NCBI RefSeq assembly: GCF_000220395.1
Contig: NW_004087085.1
Span: 1,907 to 65,010, forward strand
Direction: 5' to 3'
From: Ichthyophthirius multifiliis
Taxonomy: Eukaryota > Ciliophora > Oligohymenophorea > Hymenostomatida
DNA length: 63,104 nt
Of this stretch, positions 38,614 to 50,419 are shown in pieces; position 1 is the first letter of the stretch, and every line of letters starts with the position of its first letter. The notes under the pieces are model-generated. The model ran no database searches. It saw nothing but the letters and a program-made list of their open reading frames with translations, and was not told the origin of the DNA. The position numbers and the translations under genes are program-made.

Positions 38614-39340
38614 ATGTCCAAAAAAGGAACGAAAAATATCAGAATCTTCAAATAATACAATTTCTGAAAAAAATTAAAACATATCTTTTACTAGTAACTT
38701 TTCATCATCGTCAAGTACATCTTCAAAAGAAAAAGTTGATAAAAATCATTAATAAATTATTTAAATAAGCGACAAATTTTTAAAAGAAGTTGAAAAGTCT
38801 TAAAAATTAAGTGAAATATTCATTCAAAAAGCAACTTCGATAAATATTTTTAGAAAAAATATAAAAAATAAAATTTACTCAGAAGCCTTAAAAGCATTAT
38901 TATAAACATTTTACGAATTAATAATATAAATAAATAGTTAATTTTAATATAATAATATAAATTTTGTATAAACAAGGTTATTACAATAATAAAAAATTAT
39001 AGGTGAAAATTAATAATATTTAAATAAAATAAAAACAAAAAGTTAAGATTTTTTTTAAGGAGAAAATAAATAAATAATATTTTAAGAAAAATAATTTGAA
39101 TTATTAAGATAATGTATTAATAAAAGAAATATATATATAATAATAAATATAACATATTTATATTTAACTTATAAATATTTAATTTTTTATTTTTTAAATA
39201 GAATTTTTACAAACCTTATATAATTTTTTTAGTAATTAATAATAAATTATATTGTATAATTATAAATAATTGAAAAAAAACAAATTTAAAATATATTTAT
39301 TTATTTAAATTTATAAATAATTATTAATGTTAATATAAAT

Positions 39341-39401
<61 letters not shown>

Positions 39402-39635
39402 TAGAATAATAAGAAAAAATTAGAAGATAAAAAACTATTTAAAAATTAGAATCAGAAGATGAATTAAGTTAAATTTAAGAAATAAATTAATTTGAAAATA
39501 AAAAAGAAAATTTTATATTAGAAGAAATTTAAAAAAAAACAAGAAATTAAAAAAAATAGAGTTATAATAATAATTCTAATATAATGCCTTGTATGAAAAA
39601 AAAATAATAATTTAACAGTAATTCGTAATTTTCAG

Positions 39636-39701
<66 letters not shown>

Positions 39702-39835
39702 GAAGTTAGAAAATTTTTTACTAAACTAAATTTCCAGTTGGAATAGAGTTTGTAGGTGGAAAAAAAAAATTTAATGATAGAAAAAATTCAAGTAATATCT
39801 TTGATATAGTAAATGAAGAAAATAAAATTTAATGA
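38614..39835 (+). CDS. hypothetical Ser/Asn/Gln-rich helical protein
   Basis: Not recognised. The start ATG at 38614 reads MSK; if the A6 run 38620-38625 were five As, it would continue KERKISESSNNTISEKNQ in the long frame. A Ser-rich stretch (SNFSSSSSTSS) is followed by helical sequence (QIIQISDKFLKEVEKSQKL) to about 39130. An intron region of about 270 nt with a long (AT)n run comes next. The 3' exon has an acidic coiled coil (LESEDELSQIQEINQFENK), MPCMKKKQQ, a poly-Asn run and a conserved-looking tail (KFPVGIEFVGGKKKFNDRK) before TGA at 39833. Confidence 0.6.
39638..39700 (+). repeat. (AAT)n microsatellite coding poly-Asn
   Basis: About 21 AAT units read in frame as Asn near the C-terminus of the 38.6-39.8 kb gene. 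Confidence 0.85.
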
Positions 39836-40886
39836 GATATAAAATATATAATTTTATTATATTTATTTATAAATTTTAATTTTAATTAATAATATAATTA
39901 TTTTAATTTATTTATTTTTTGCTTTATAATAATTTTATGTTTAAAATATATTATATAATAATTATATAATTTTTAAATTAATAAATTTTATGTAATTTAT
40001 TATATTAAAACATATTAATAATATAATAAATTTATAAAAATTAACAGTTATTTTCAAAAAATATTAGTAATTGAACATAGCTAATATACAATATATTTAT
40101 ATTTTAAAAAATAAAAAAATATTAAAAAATATGTATTAAACAAAAATTACTATAAATATAAATATTAAAATAAATATTATTTTTATATAAATAAAATAAA
40201 TTTTAATTAAAAATAAATAATAATAATAAAAATATATATAATAAATAAATTTTTATAAAAAATAATATTAATAATAATAATAATAATTATAATAATAATA
40301 ATAATAATGAAAATAAAAATAATTTTAAATTTTATATTTAAAAAAAATATAATAATTTTTATATATAATTTTTACTAAATTAAATTAATTTTATAATCTT
40401 AAAAATGAATTAATAATTATAATAATCATAATTTTTCAATATAAATAATTTTTTATGTATATTTTAGTATATAATAATATTATACTATCAATATTTTTTT
40501 TAATAAAATCTAATAATGTTATAATAATATTTCAGATATTTTATTTAAATAATTTTATATTTATAATATTTAATTTAACATAAATATTATGAATATTTTT
40601 ATTTAAAAATAAAAGTAATATATATAAATATTTTAAATTTTATAATTAATATAAATATAATTTTTTTTTTTTTTATATAATTTTATAATAATTATTTTAA
40701 TATATATTTATATAAATTTATCCTCTAATATATATTAATATTAAATAATATTGAATAAGATATTTTTATTTTTAAAAATAATAATATATATAAAATTACA
40801 TATCATTTTATTTATGTTTTTATTTAAAATATAATTATAATGAATTTTTACTTTTTTATTTAAAAAATCATTATAAAAACTTATAT
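39836..40886. other. intergenic spacer, converging genes
   Basis: A/T-rich low-complexity DNA, including poly-T at about 40661-40673. No gene seen. Confidence 0.6.
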
Positions 40887-41470
40887 TCATTAAAATACTA
40901 TTAATTATTCATAATATTTAAATATAATATCTGGATATTTGGGTTTTAATTCTCTTCCAGGAACCCAAGTATTAAGTGGCTATTCTTTATTTTTTCTTAC
41001 AGACCACGAAACTTCATATATAAAATCCTCAGGATCATTAGGATTTTTTTAAATATCGACTATTTTTAATGGAATATCTTTAATTAATAAACTTCCTTAT
41101 TATATATTGCATATTTTATCAGTAATTTATGATAGAAAAGGGTTATTAGTATCCTATGTCATTTATTTTTATAATTTAGTGTTTTATTTTTATTATATTT
41201 TATGTTTTTTCTATCTTAAATTTTAACTAATTCTTCTCTATTTATTTAGTCTAAAATATTCTATAATTCTACCCATGCTTTTGTATTTGCTCGTGCATTT
41301 ATTTTATTATTTTCACTATATTATTGAATTGCCCAAGTACAATTTTTTAGGTTCTCAAATGGTTCCCATGTATTATGCTTTTCATGCCATCCTTTCCATT
41401 TTATAAAGAATTGTAGTTTACCGTCTATATATCTTATTTTTTTAATTTATTATATTTCATATAGATCCAT
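40887..41470 (-). CDS. HP1-like protein: chromodomain plus chromo shadow domain
   Basis: Chromodomains of this type bind methylated histone H3 in heterochromatin; in ciliates such proteins also serve DNA elimination. The start is ATG at 41470. The chromodomain is clear: YEIQQIKKIRYIDGKLQFF, then IKWKGWHEKHNTWEPFENL. After a basic linker (NIKYNKNKTLNYKNK) the C-terminal part resembles a shadow domain: FIYEVSWSVRKNKEQP and WVPGRELKPKYPDIIFKYYE. The two parts are in different frames; one extra base in the T5 run 41166-41170 (plus strand) would join them. The total length (584 nt) is one base short of whole codons, as expected. The usual aromatic cage residues (Y at the start, W and W/F after) appear present. 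Confidence 0.82.
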
Positions 41471-41869
41471 TTTAATTTATTTAAGATTATTATTTTATTT
41501 TTTATATTTTGTTAAGAGATGTAATATTTTTTAATTTTAACAGTACATAAATTTTAAACTAATTAAAAAAATATAATTATATTATGTTAAATGTATATAT
41601 ATTTTAAGTATTTGTAAATAAATTAATGAAAAAAAATAAAATAAAAATAAAAATTTTTAGTCTTTTATTTATATTAGATTGAGATTTTAAAATAAAATAA
41701 AATAAAATAAAAAAAAAAAATAATATATAATATAATTGATATAATTAAAATATAATTTGTAATAATAAAAAAAATAATAAAAATAATAATAAATAAAAAG
41801 CATTAAAAACTTTATAAAATAATTTATTTAAAATTCTAAAATTATTAAAGTATGTATAAGATTTTAATT

Positions 41870-41931
<62 letters not shown>

Positions 41932-42004
41932 ATTATTTTTATATATTTTTATCTATATTTATATATATTAATTTTTAATTAAAATTTTTACAAGAAATTA
42001 TATA
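41471..42004. other. shared upstream region of HP1-like (-) and macro-domain (+) genes
   Basis: A/T-rich spacer between divergent start codons with a long (AT)n run at 41877-41928. No motif assigned. Confidence 0.6.
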
Positions 42005-42587
42005 ATGGGAAGTAAAAAAAAAAAGTAAAAACTATTAAAAAAGTTGATATAAATAAAAAAATAGTTTTGTGTTCAAATTAAAGAGAAGAAAATATTTAAG
42101 AAAATAATACAATTTAAATTTTTTAGCAAAATATAATTTATTAAACTAAATTTTAAGTAATTTAAGGATTATATTAATATATATAAACTGATGCAATAGG
42201 TATTTTATATAAAAAGTATATATAAAAAAAATATAAATTAATTAAGTAAATGCTCATTAATCTCCATTCACAAATTCTCCAATAGTTAATAAAGCAAAGT
42301 TTTTATTTATATAAAAAAACTATTTTAAAAAAATATATAATATGTAAGAAACTTCTAAGAAATAAAAAATTAGAAATAATGTAATAATTGTAATTATATA
42401 TTCAAAAAAAAAAAAAAAGTGGAAATAGGAGATGTTTCATATACAATAAATGAAGGATAAATAAGACATAAACATATAATACACGCAGCTTTGCCGCCAT
42501 ATACTATAAATACTAATATATAAGAATTACAAACGAAATTATATGAAATATATAAACAAATGTATTAAATATATATATATATATATT

Positions 42588-42641
<54 letters not shown>

Positions 42642-43164
42642 GTATTCTTTAAAGATTATCTCTTGCTGATTCATTAGATATATAATCTATTTGTTTTACA
42701 GATTTGAATCAATAAATTCCCACTTCCTTACATTTAGAATGTATGATAGGAGCTTTGGTATTATATATAGATGAAAATTAATAAAATACACATATAAAAA
42801 ATATATGTATATCAAATAATGAAAAACATATAATATAATCTTGCATGTTTTAAATGGAAAGCAAAATTATGGCAATATAAGAACAAAGTGTTAGAGAAAA
42901 GATAAGAAAAAGCGTGTCTGATCTATGTTTTTCAAGTATAGTCAATAATAAATTAGTAAGTTAAGAAAATGAAAGAATATAAGAAAGCGAAACTAAATTT
43001 AAAAACATAGAAACTTGTATTTATTTTTATAAAAATAATAATAACGAAATATTTCTATATATTAAATAGAAAACGAAATAATAAATAACTAAAAATAAAA
43101 CATTGAGTTAGTAGAAAATGTCTAAGAAGAATCAGAAGATGAAGAAGAAATATAAAATAATTGA
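42005..43164 (+). CDS. divergent macro-domain protein
   Basis: Macro domains bind or hydrolyse ADP-ribose. After MGSKKKK and a one-base slip in the A11 run 42014-42024, the frame reads KTIKKVDINKKIVLC. An intron at 42200-42246 falls inside the key motif: QTDAI before it and VNAHQSPF after it together give DAIVNA. Downstream are VEIGDVSYTINEGQIRHKH, IIHAALPPYTINTN and ELQTKLYEIYKQ. After an (AT)n-rich intron at 42562-42654 come LSLADSLDIQSICFTDL and HLECMIGALVLYI. The Gly-rich ligand loop of catalytic macro domains is not obvious (NSPIVNKA in its place). A Lys/Glu-rich tail ends at TGA 43162; another slip is needed near 43060. The family call is good; activity is unknown. Confidence 0.75.
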
Positions 43165-43224
43165 AAAAAAGTCTAATATATAAATATATAAATACATATA
43201 TATACATATATATATAAAAATTTT

Positions 43225-43262
<38 letters not shown>

Positions 43263-43284
43263 CTTATATGTATATTTTCTCATA

Positions 43285-43761
43285 TCAATTTATTTTTTAT
43301 TGGTTCATTTCTTTTTTTACATTCAAAAGCGATTTTTATATTTATTTTAAATTTTCTTCTATATTAGAATTTTAGTTTGCATTTTTTAGTTTGTGTACAT
43401 TATTCTCTATATAAATATTAATTTATGGGCTTTTTTATATTTCATTTATTTAGTTTTCCTAACAATATACTTATAAAGATTATAAAACATTAAAAATTTA
43501 ATTTTAATTAAATATTTTCTATTCTTTTATTTATTATTGAAATTCTTTATTTAGAATTTAAAAATCAGTATCTATTTCCTATATTAAATTAACTAAATCC
43601 TAATTTTATTATAAATTTTACAAAAGAACATGTTCATGTGATTAATGGAAAAGTTTTAAACATTTCAAACAGGCAAATCTTGAGTTTTCTTAGCATTTTT
43701 TATCTATACATACTATTGAAATTTCAAAAATGGGATGTAAATAGCATGAATTTAACTACAT
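43285..43761 (-). CDS. B-box-like zinc-finger protein with coiled coil
   Basis: The frame from ATG at 43761 (MQLNSCYLHPIFEISIVC) shows Cys/His spacing of a B-box-type zinc finger: C...H, then C.....C, then ACLKCLKLFHQSHEH. About 110 residues of helical, coiled-coil sequence follow (DLVNLIQEIDTDFQ, KEFQQQIKEQK) to TGA at 43287-43285. This B-box plus coiled-coil layout is frequent in ciliates and in TRIM-like proteins. There may be 5' exons further right; the ATG used here is preceded by A/T-rich sequence with an (AT)n run. Length 158 aa in this model. Confidence 0.65.
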
Positions 43762-43775
43762 TTTTTATAAAAGTT

Positions 43776-43815
<40 letters not shown>

Positions 43816-44089
43816 TATATATTTGTTTTGATATTTTTTTTATTTTAAAAAAAAAATAGAGTTTTTTATTTTTCAGTATTTAACCTTATTTTATATATAA
43901 ATTTAATATATTTTTCTATTAATAAACCTTTCTTTTAAAAGAAGGTCTTTTTAGGTTAAAAACATATTTTTTTTTTTTTTTTTTTTTTACAAAAAATGAA
44001 AAAAAATTATTTTTTAATATAAAAAAAAAAAACTAATAAATTCCTTTATTTTTTTTAATGGGAGAAAATATCAAAATCAAAAACAAAAA

Positions 44090-44326
44090 CAAAAAACCAA
44101 TTTTTTTTTTTAAAGAATAAAAATACAATTATTATCTTTTATTTTTTTATATTTTACTTTTATTCCATATTTTTAATATCTTTTTTATTATTCTTGATCA
44201 TCTTCATTATTTTACGGATTTAAATATAGTCCCAATTTTATTTTGGAACAACATATGTCGTAATTATTATAGTTTTTTAAAATTTTTATAGTCTTTTTTC
44301 CTCATATGTGCTGTCTTTTTGGGCAT
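44090..44326 (-). CDS. small basic protein or first exon (MPKK...)
   Basis: ATG at 44326 gives MPKKTAHMRKK. If the T6 run at 44294-44299 (plus strand) had five Ts, the frame would continue TIKILKNYNNYDICCSKIKLG, LYLNPQNNEDDQEQQK and RYQKYGIK. A GTAAAA donor at that point is possible. Without splicing the frame ends at a TGA near 44080. Mixed codon content argues for a real coding exon, possibly the 5' exon of the B-box-like gene, but no family is recognised. Confidence 0.4.
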
Positions 44327-44983
44327 AATGATATTATAAAATATTTAAGGAGATAATATATATATATAAATAAGAAGATTTTATAGTGAATTTTTGAAGA
44401 GAAAAGATATGGTTTGAAGATGTTGATTATTTTTTGCAAGGAAAATAAATGTTTTTTAGAAATATATATTAGAATTTATATAAGTATCTTTTTTTTTTTT
44501 TATTTATATTAAAATATATATTTATAGTATTTTATTTTTATTTAATAAAAAAAAATTATTTTTAATATAAGTATAAAATTAAATCTATTTAAAAATAATA
44601 TAAAAAAAAGAAAAAGAAAAAGAAAAAAATAATTAAATAGAAATATTTTTAATAAAAAAAAAAAAAAAAAAAAAAATATTAAAAATGCAGTAAAAAGCAT
44701 GGTAAAATGGTTTTTTTTTATTCATTTTTTCATGAAGATAACTGCAAAAAATAATATAGAAATTATTACTTGCAATTTTTTTTTATTTTTTATAAATAAA
44801 AAAACAAATCAAGAATAATTTTTACAATTTATAAATAAAAAAAATAAAATAAATAAGAATAATAATAAATAATAATATTTATTTTATATATAATAATTTA
44901 TATATTATTTATATTTTTAATATATATTATAAAATATTGTATATTATTATTAATAATGGAATATTATTTTAAAAAATTGATAA

Positions 44984-45021
<38 letters not shown>

Positions 45022-45187
45022 AATATATATATATATCTATATGTATAATTATTTATTTATTTTGTTAATATATTTAAATCTTTTATTATTATTTATTTTT
45101 TTTAAATAAAAATCTTTTTAATTTATCCAAAAATAAAATATATATTTATTTATTATATATTTTTATTTTATTTTATAATAATAATAC
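44327..45187. other. intergenic spacer
   Basis: A/T-rich with poly-A at 44649-44677 and (AT)n at about 44988-45020. An ATG near 44685 starts only a 16-codon frame (MQQKAWQNG...) to TGA. No gene supported. Confidence 0.55.
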
Positions 45188-45408
45188 TCATAATAAATTT
45201 ATTATACATCCAATTTAACTTAATTTTTCTTTAATTTCTTCTGCTTCTTATTTCTTTAATTATTATTTTAAAATAACCGGCGATTTTTCTACAATATCTT
45301 TAGCATCTTTTAACCCTAAACCAAGTATAGTTCTTACCTCTTTAATAATTTTTATTTTTTAATTTGGATCTATAGATGCTAATTCAACATCAAAATTAGT
45401 TTTCTATA

Positions 45409-45448
<40 letters not shown>

Positions 45449-46120
45449 TACATATATATATATATATTTTAATTTTTATTTATTTATTTAATTTTTACAT
45501 CTTTTACTTATACTTATTCCTCTTTTTATGTCTTAGGTTATTCTTATTAACTAGAATTTTATTATTATTAATTATTTTATCCGAATCCTTATAAAAAATT
45601 AGAAATACCTATATTTTTATGCCAATTATCTTATAAAAATTATTATTATTGATCTAATTCTAATTTAATAATATAGATATATATATATATATATTAATAA
45701 AAAATATTAACAGTATTATTTAAAAATCGGCCAATCAGTATTCACGTTTACAATCGAAATATTTGTAATTTTTTATATTTTTATATTTAAATTTGTCAAG
45801 ATTTTTATTCTAATCTCTTTATCCATATTTAATAATTCTTCTGCTAAAAATTCTACATATTATTATTGTTTTTAAGAAAGCCTTTTTTTTACTTCTTCTA
45901 TTTCCTTTTGCTTTGTTTCTAAGTATTTTTAAGTCCATTCTTTTTCATATTTTTCACATAATTATTATAATTTTTAATCGTTTTTTATTTGTTCTTCACT
46001 TATAATGTGTTTTGATGTAAAATCGAAAATGTTTTATTAAGCTTCTATAGGAGGAGATGCTATAGAAAAATACTTTTTTATTATATAATTTAAACATAAA
46101 TGCCTTTTTAATATATTCAT
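45188..46120 (-). CDS. MRPL12: mitochondrial ribosomal protein bL12m (L7/L12)
   Basis: bL12 forms the ribosomal stalk that recruits translation factors. The start is ATG at 46120; the N-terminus ([19 protein letters not shown]) is basic and hydrophobic like a mitochondrial import signal. A helical region ([18 protein letters not shown]) and a Gln/Asn-rich hinge (GFGQNNQQQQNSSQQEQPK) follow. After an (AT)n intron at 45404-45498 comes the typical C-terminal domain: [40 protein letters not shown], then [14 protein letters not shown], ending at TGA. A further intron lies near 45665-45712. The import signal and divergent sequence fit the mitochondrial form, not a plastid or bacterial one. Confidence 0.93.
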
Positions 46121-46386
46121 ATTTTATTTAAATTATTGTTTGATTAATAAATTAAAACAAATATATATAATATATATATATATATATTTAAAAATATAAG
46201 TTTTAATGATTTTTTTTTTATATTTATAATTGTATAAATATTTTATTTTAAATTAATTTTATATTTATTTAATATTATAAAATGTGTTTTTAATGTTTTT
46301 TTTTTTAAAAAAATAATATAAAATTAAATGTTTATTTTTTTAAAAATATAAAAATTTAAATATTTTTTATTTTTTTTAAAAAAAAA

Positions 46387-47223
46387 ATGAATAAATATTT
46401 TAATATTTTAATTTTTGTATGTTTATTTATTTTATCTATCTAAAATTAATAATATGAAGAAGAAAATGTAATGCCATTTATATTCACATCTTTTAATGGG
46501 TATATATAAATAAAACATATATAAATTTATTTATAGATTATTTTCTAAATTTAAAATTAAATATAAAAAAAATTTAATATTATAAATATATAAAATGTAT
46601 AACTTGTTTTTATATTCTATAACTTTTTTAAAAAAAATATACATGTAAAAAAAATATAAAAGTAAAAAAATGAATGTAAAAATGTATTTACAAAATTAAA
46701 TAATAAAAGTATTAATATATAAATATGATGTATATAAAAATATTTAAATATATTATTTATTTATATATTTATATATTTATTTATATATATATTTATATTT
46801 TTATTATTTAAATAATAAAAAAGTATAATTAAATCTACCGAAGATTTATATTTAAACAAAGAATAGTTATTACAAAAATATTTAAATTCTTTATAAGTTC
46901 TTATTTTAAAAATTTAAAAAATTATTAATTTAAAATTTAATAAAATATTTTTAACAACAGACAACAAAAAATTAATAATTCACAATTGTCTTTAATTTAT
47001 ACTGTTATGAATAAAAATTTTTGAGTACAATATAATTTATAAGAAAATATTATTATAAAAATGAAATATTTAATGTAAAAAATATATGTTTAATTACGCA
47101 TAAATAAATAAAATATATAAATATAGATACTTTTTAATAAAAAGAATTCTTTTACAGCAGTTTTAAATTATGAAAGTGATAAATTAATAGATTAATTAAA
47201 AAAAGTAAAAATATATATATATT

Positions 47224-47273
<50 letters not shown>

Positions 47274-47666
47274 ATTATAAATATTATATACTTAATATTA
47301 TTTAAATTATATTAATATATAAAAGGGAACCCATAATAAATTATATATTCATAATTTAATAATGGAAGATTATTTAAAATTTCATAACACTATTAAATAA
47401 TATTTAAACTAAAAAGTTTCAATCTTTGTTTTATTTCAATATTAAAAAATTCATAAGAAAATTCATAAAATGTTCGTATATTAACAAATTAACCAAATTA
47501 ATATAAAATATCAATGGTATAAATATTACCTGAAACACTATTTGCTTTTCTATTGATTTTTACAATTTTAATTCCAGTAGTTTATATAGCTATAAAATAA
47601 TTATTATAATTGAAATCAAATGATAAATTTGCAACAAATAATCTAAATATAGGAAAGGAATATTGA
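46387..47666 (+). CDS. type I membrane protein, possibly V-ATPase accessory subunit (Ac45/Voa1-like)
   Basis: A signal peptide (MNKYFNILIFVCLFILS) opens at 46387. The last exon ends with PETLFAFLLIFTILIPVVY, a single membrane span, then IAIKQLLQLKSNDKFATNNL and NIGKEY before TGA at 47664. This arrangement (lumenal domain, one span, then an F-x-x-x-x-L-x-x-GKE tail) resembles the C-terminus of V-ATPase accessory proteins of the Ac45/Voa1 group, but similarity is limited. The lumenal part appears spread over several small exons (for example around 46850-47030 and 47340-47560) separated by AT-rich introns; their borders are not resolved. Confidence 0.5.
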
Positions 47667-47959
47667 ATTCTATAAATAATTAATAATAATAATAAAATTA
47701 ATTTATTATTAAATAAATTTAAATTTAAATTATATAAATTATATTTTAAATATAGCATTTTTTTCATTTTATTTATTATAGAAGAAAATATAAAAAATAA
47801 AATAAATATATTGCTTACAAAACATATTAATTAACACATTTACCATAGATTAAACATAAATATTAAAAAAAATAATATAAAATAATACATAGTAATAAAA
47901 CCATATTGATATAAAAACATTTAAATCTATATTTAAATTAAATTAAATATATTTAAATA

Positions 47960-47991
<32 letters not shown>

Positions 47992-48033
47992 TAAATATTA
48001 ACTAACTTATTTAAAATTAATAATATTTAAAAA
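47667..48033. other. intergenic spacer
   Basis: A/T-rich spacer with (AT)n at about 47961-47985, between two genes on the plus strand. Confidence 0.55.
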
Positions 48034-50049
48034 ATGATATTATAAAATTTAGAATAAAGAAAAATAAAATAAAATTCATTATAAAATGATAATATAATTT
48101 AATCTTGTTTTTATGATAATTAAATAGATAATTGTTTTTATAATTTTAATTAGAGAGAGTAATAAAAATATAAAATAAATAAATCATATATATTCATAAG
48201 TATCCAAATATAGCTAAGATTGATTAAAAAAAACTTAAAATATATGTTTAAATTAAAAATATTAACTAAAATTTGAATGATATAGTATAAATATATGAAA
48301 GTAACAAATTATTAATTAATAAAGTAACAATTATTTTTGATAATGTATAAATAACTGAAGGAGATTATATATTTTAATAATTAAAATAAATGATATAAGG
48401 TATTTTATATTTATAATAATTAAAATTGGATTTAAGGTATAAAAATAAATATATTATTTCAAAAAAAAAAAAGTTATTGTTAATTTTTAAGTAAAGATAT
48501 ACTTTAATAATTTTCTGAATTTTACGGCAGTTTAAACTTTTTAAATTATATAAAAATCAATTTATAAAAAACTAACTTGAATAATTAAAATTTAGAGTTT
48601 TATATAAATAATCTAATGAAAATAAATATAAAAAACATTACTGATTTATCTCTAAATATATCGTATATATATATATATATATATATACTTTTCATATATG
48701 TGTTTAAATTTTTTTATATATTTTTTTATATTAGTTCAAATAAATAATTAAATGAAAGCTTTTTCTTTTTATGGAATTATATTAATAGTCTGTCTTAATT
48801 AAAATCATTAACTCTTAAATTAAATTATAATGATATTGATGGTAAAAATTTTACTATATTGGCCTTTCATATTTCAAAAATGATAAAATTAGAATACTTA
48901 AATCTAAATTTATCAAATAATATTATCAATAATAAAGGAATTTATAATTTTTGTGAAACTTTATGTGATAATTAATAAAGTTTTAAAGAATTTTCTATTA
49001 ATCTAAAGTTTATTTTAAATGAAATAAAAAAAATATTAATTTAAATTATATAAAAAAAAAAAAGTGAAAATATATTAAATAGTGTTTCAATAAATTATAT
49101 ATCTTAATTTTTAAAATATTAAAATAAATTGAAGAAACTTTCAATAAAATTTTCTAATTATTAAGTAACATAAGAAAAAATAGAATAATTACCAATTTAA
49201 ATTTTAGAAATGTATGATTTATAAGAATTAGTACTTGATTTAAGGTAATATTAATAAATACAAAATTTTTATAAAAATAAAATATATAAGTTATAATTTA
49301 CTTGATGATTCGTTTATTTAAATTTTCGATATATGCTGTAAAATGATGATAAACTTAAAAAAATTGGATGTAAATTTTTCTAATAATAAACTTTAAAAAA
49401 ATGGTGCTAATTTTTTAAATTCTTTATATAAATGCAATTATATGTAAGAATTGTCAGTTAATTTGGCGTAAATTAAAAAATTTAAATATTTTAATATTTA
49501 TAAAAATATAAACCTATATAAATAGAAATTTAAATATTTATATATTTATATATTTATATATTTATATATTTATATATATTTATATATTTATATATTTATA
49601 CATATTTTTATTTTATTAAGAAATAATAATATCGGAAATAATGTAGCTATTTATTTTAAGAATTTTTTAATGCATTCTGGTTCTATTAATTTTTTATATG
49701 TTAATTTAGAAAATAATAATATTGAAGTTAATTATGTAAATTAATTTTATAATTGTCTTTCTTTTAATAGAAATTTACAAAAACTTTATATGAACTTTAA
49801 GTTAAATTATTTTTTTATATAAATTTATATTATTTTTATATATTTTATTTTAGTGGTAATTAATTTTAGGATGCAAATAAAAGTTATTTTTTTTGTAATA
49901 TATATTAAAATGATGTATTATATGATATTTAATTAGTTCCTAAGTATTACTTATCTATTATTTATTTTTAATGTCTATATTTTATATTAAATATTTAATC
50001 AACTAAAAAAAAGAATAATTTATAATAATTTCTTCTTATTTTTTATTGA
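48034..50049 (+). CDS. ciliate-type leucine-rich repeat protein
   Basis: The start ATG at 48034 reads MILQNLEQRKIKQNSLQ. After a slip at the A8 run 48226-48233 the frame continues with LRR-like units spread over several exons: LYLQQLKLDLR, LSQLKSLTLKLNYNDIDGKN, LEYLNLNLSNNIINNKGIYN, LQELVLDLR, LKKLDVNFSNNKLQKNGANF, MQELSVNL and INFLYVNLENNNIEVNYV. The ends of exons often fall just after LDLR/VNLA-type segments, a pattern seen in ciliate LRR families where each exon carries one repeat. It ends at TGA 50047. Introns near 48680-48740, 49250-49290, 49480-49620 and 49805-49855 are AT-rich. Confidence 0.7.
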
Positions 50050-50419
50050 TTTATTTTAAAAAAAACTACAGAATAAAATTATATATTATATATATATATA
50101 TATATTTTTTTTCATTTTCCTTCCCCATTTTTATTTTAATTTTTTATTTTTAATTAAAAAAGTAATTTAGTAGGACAAGAAGGAGAATTAGTAATAGATT
50201 TTTTTAAATAAAAATATAATTAAATATTAAAAGCGTAAGCATTTTAAAACCATATTGCTAAATATTTATACAGCGAATCTAATTATATATATAATGATAT
50301 TTATTATTTAGAATGATATATTTTTTATTTAATAAAAGAAATATGCATACTAGTATATTTAATAAAGGAAAATGATATATATATATATATATATAATATA
50401 TATATATATATATTTATAT
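50050..50419. other. intergenic spacer, converging genes
   Basis: A/T-rich with (AT)n at about 50377-50415. A short mixed patch at 50160-50330 has no clear frame. Confidence 0.5.

Noticed and set aside
44685-44735. Short frame MQQKAWQNG...
   Set aside because: Only 16 codons before TGA, with no splice partner or homology that I can see.
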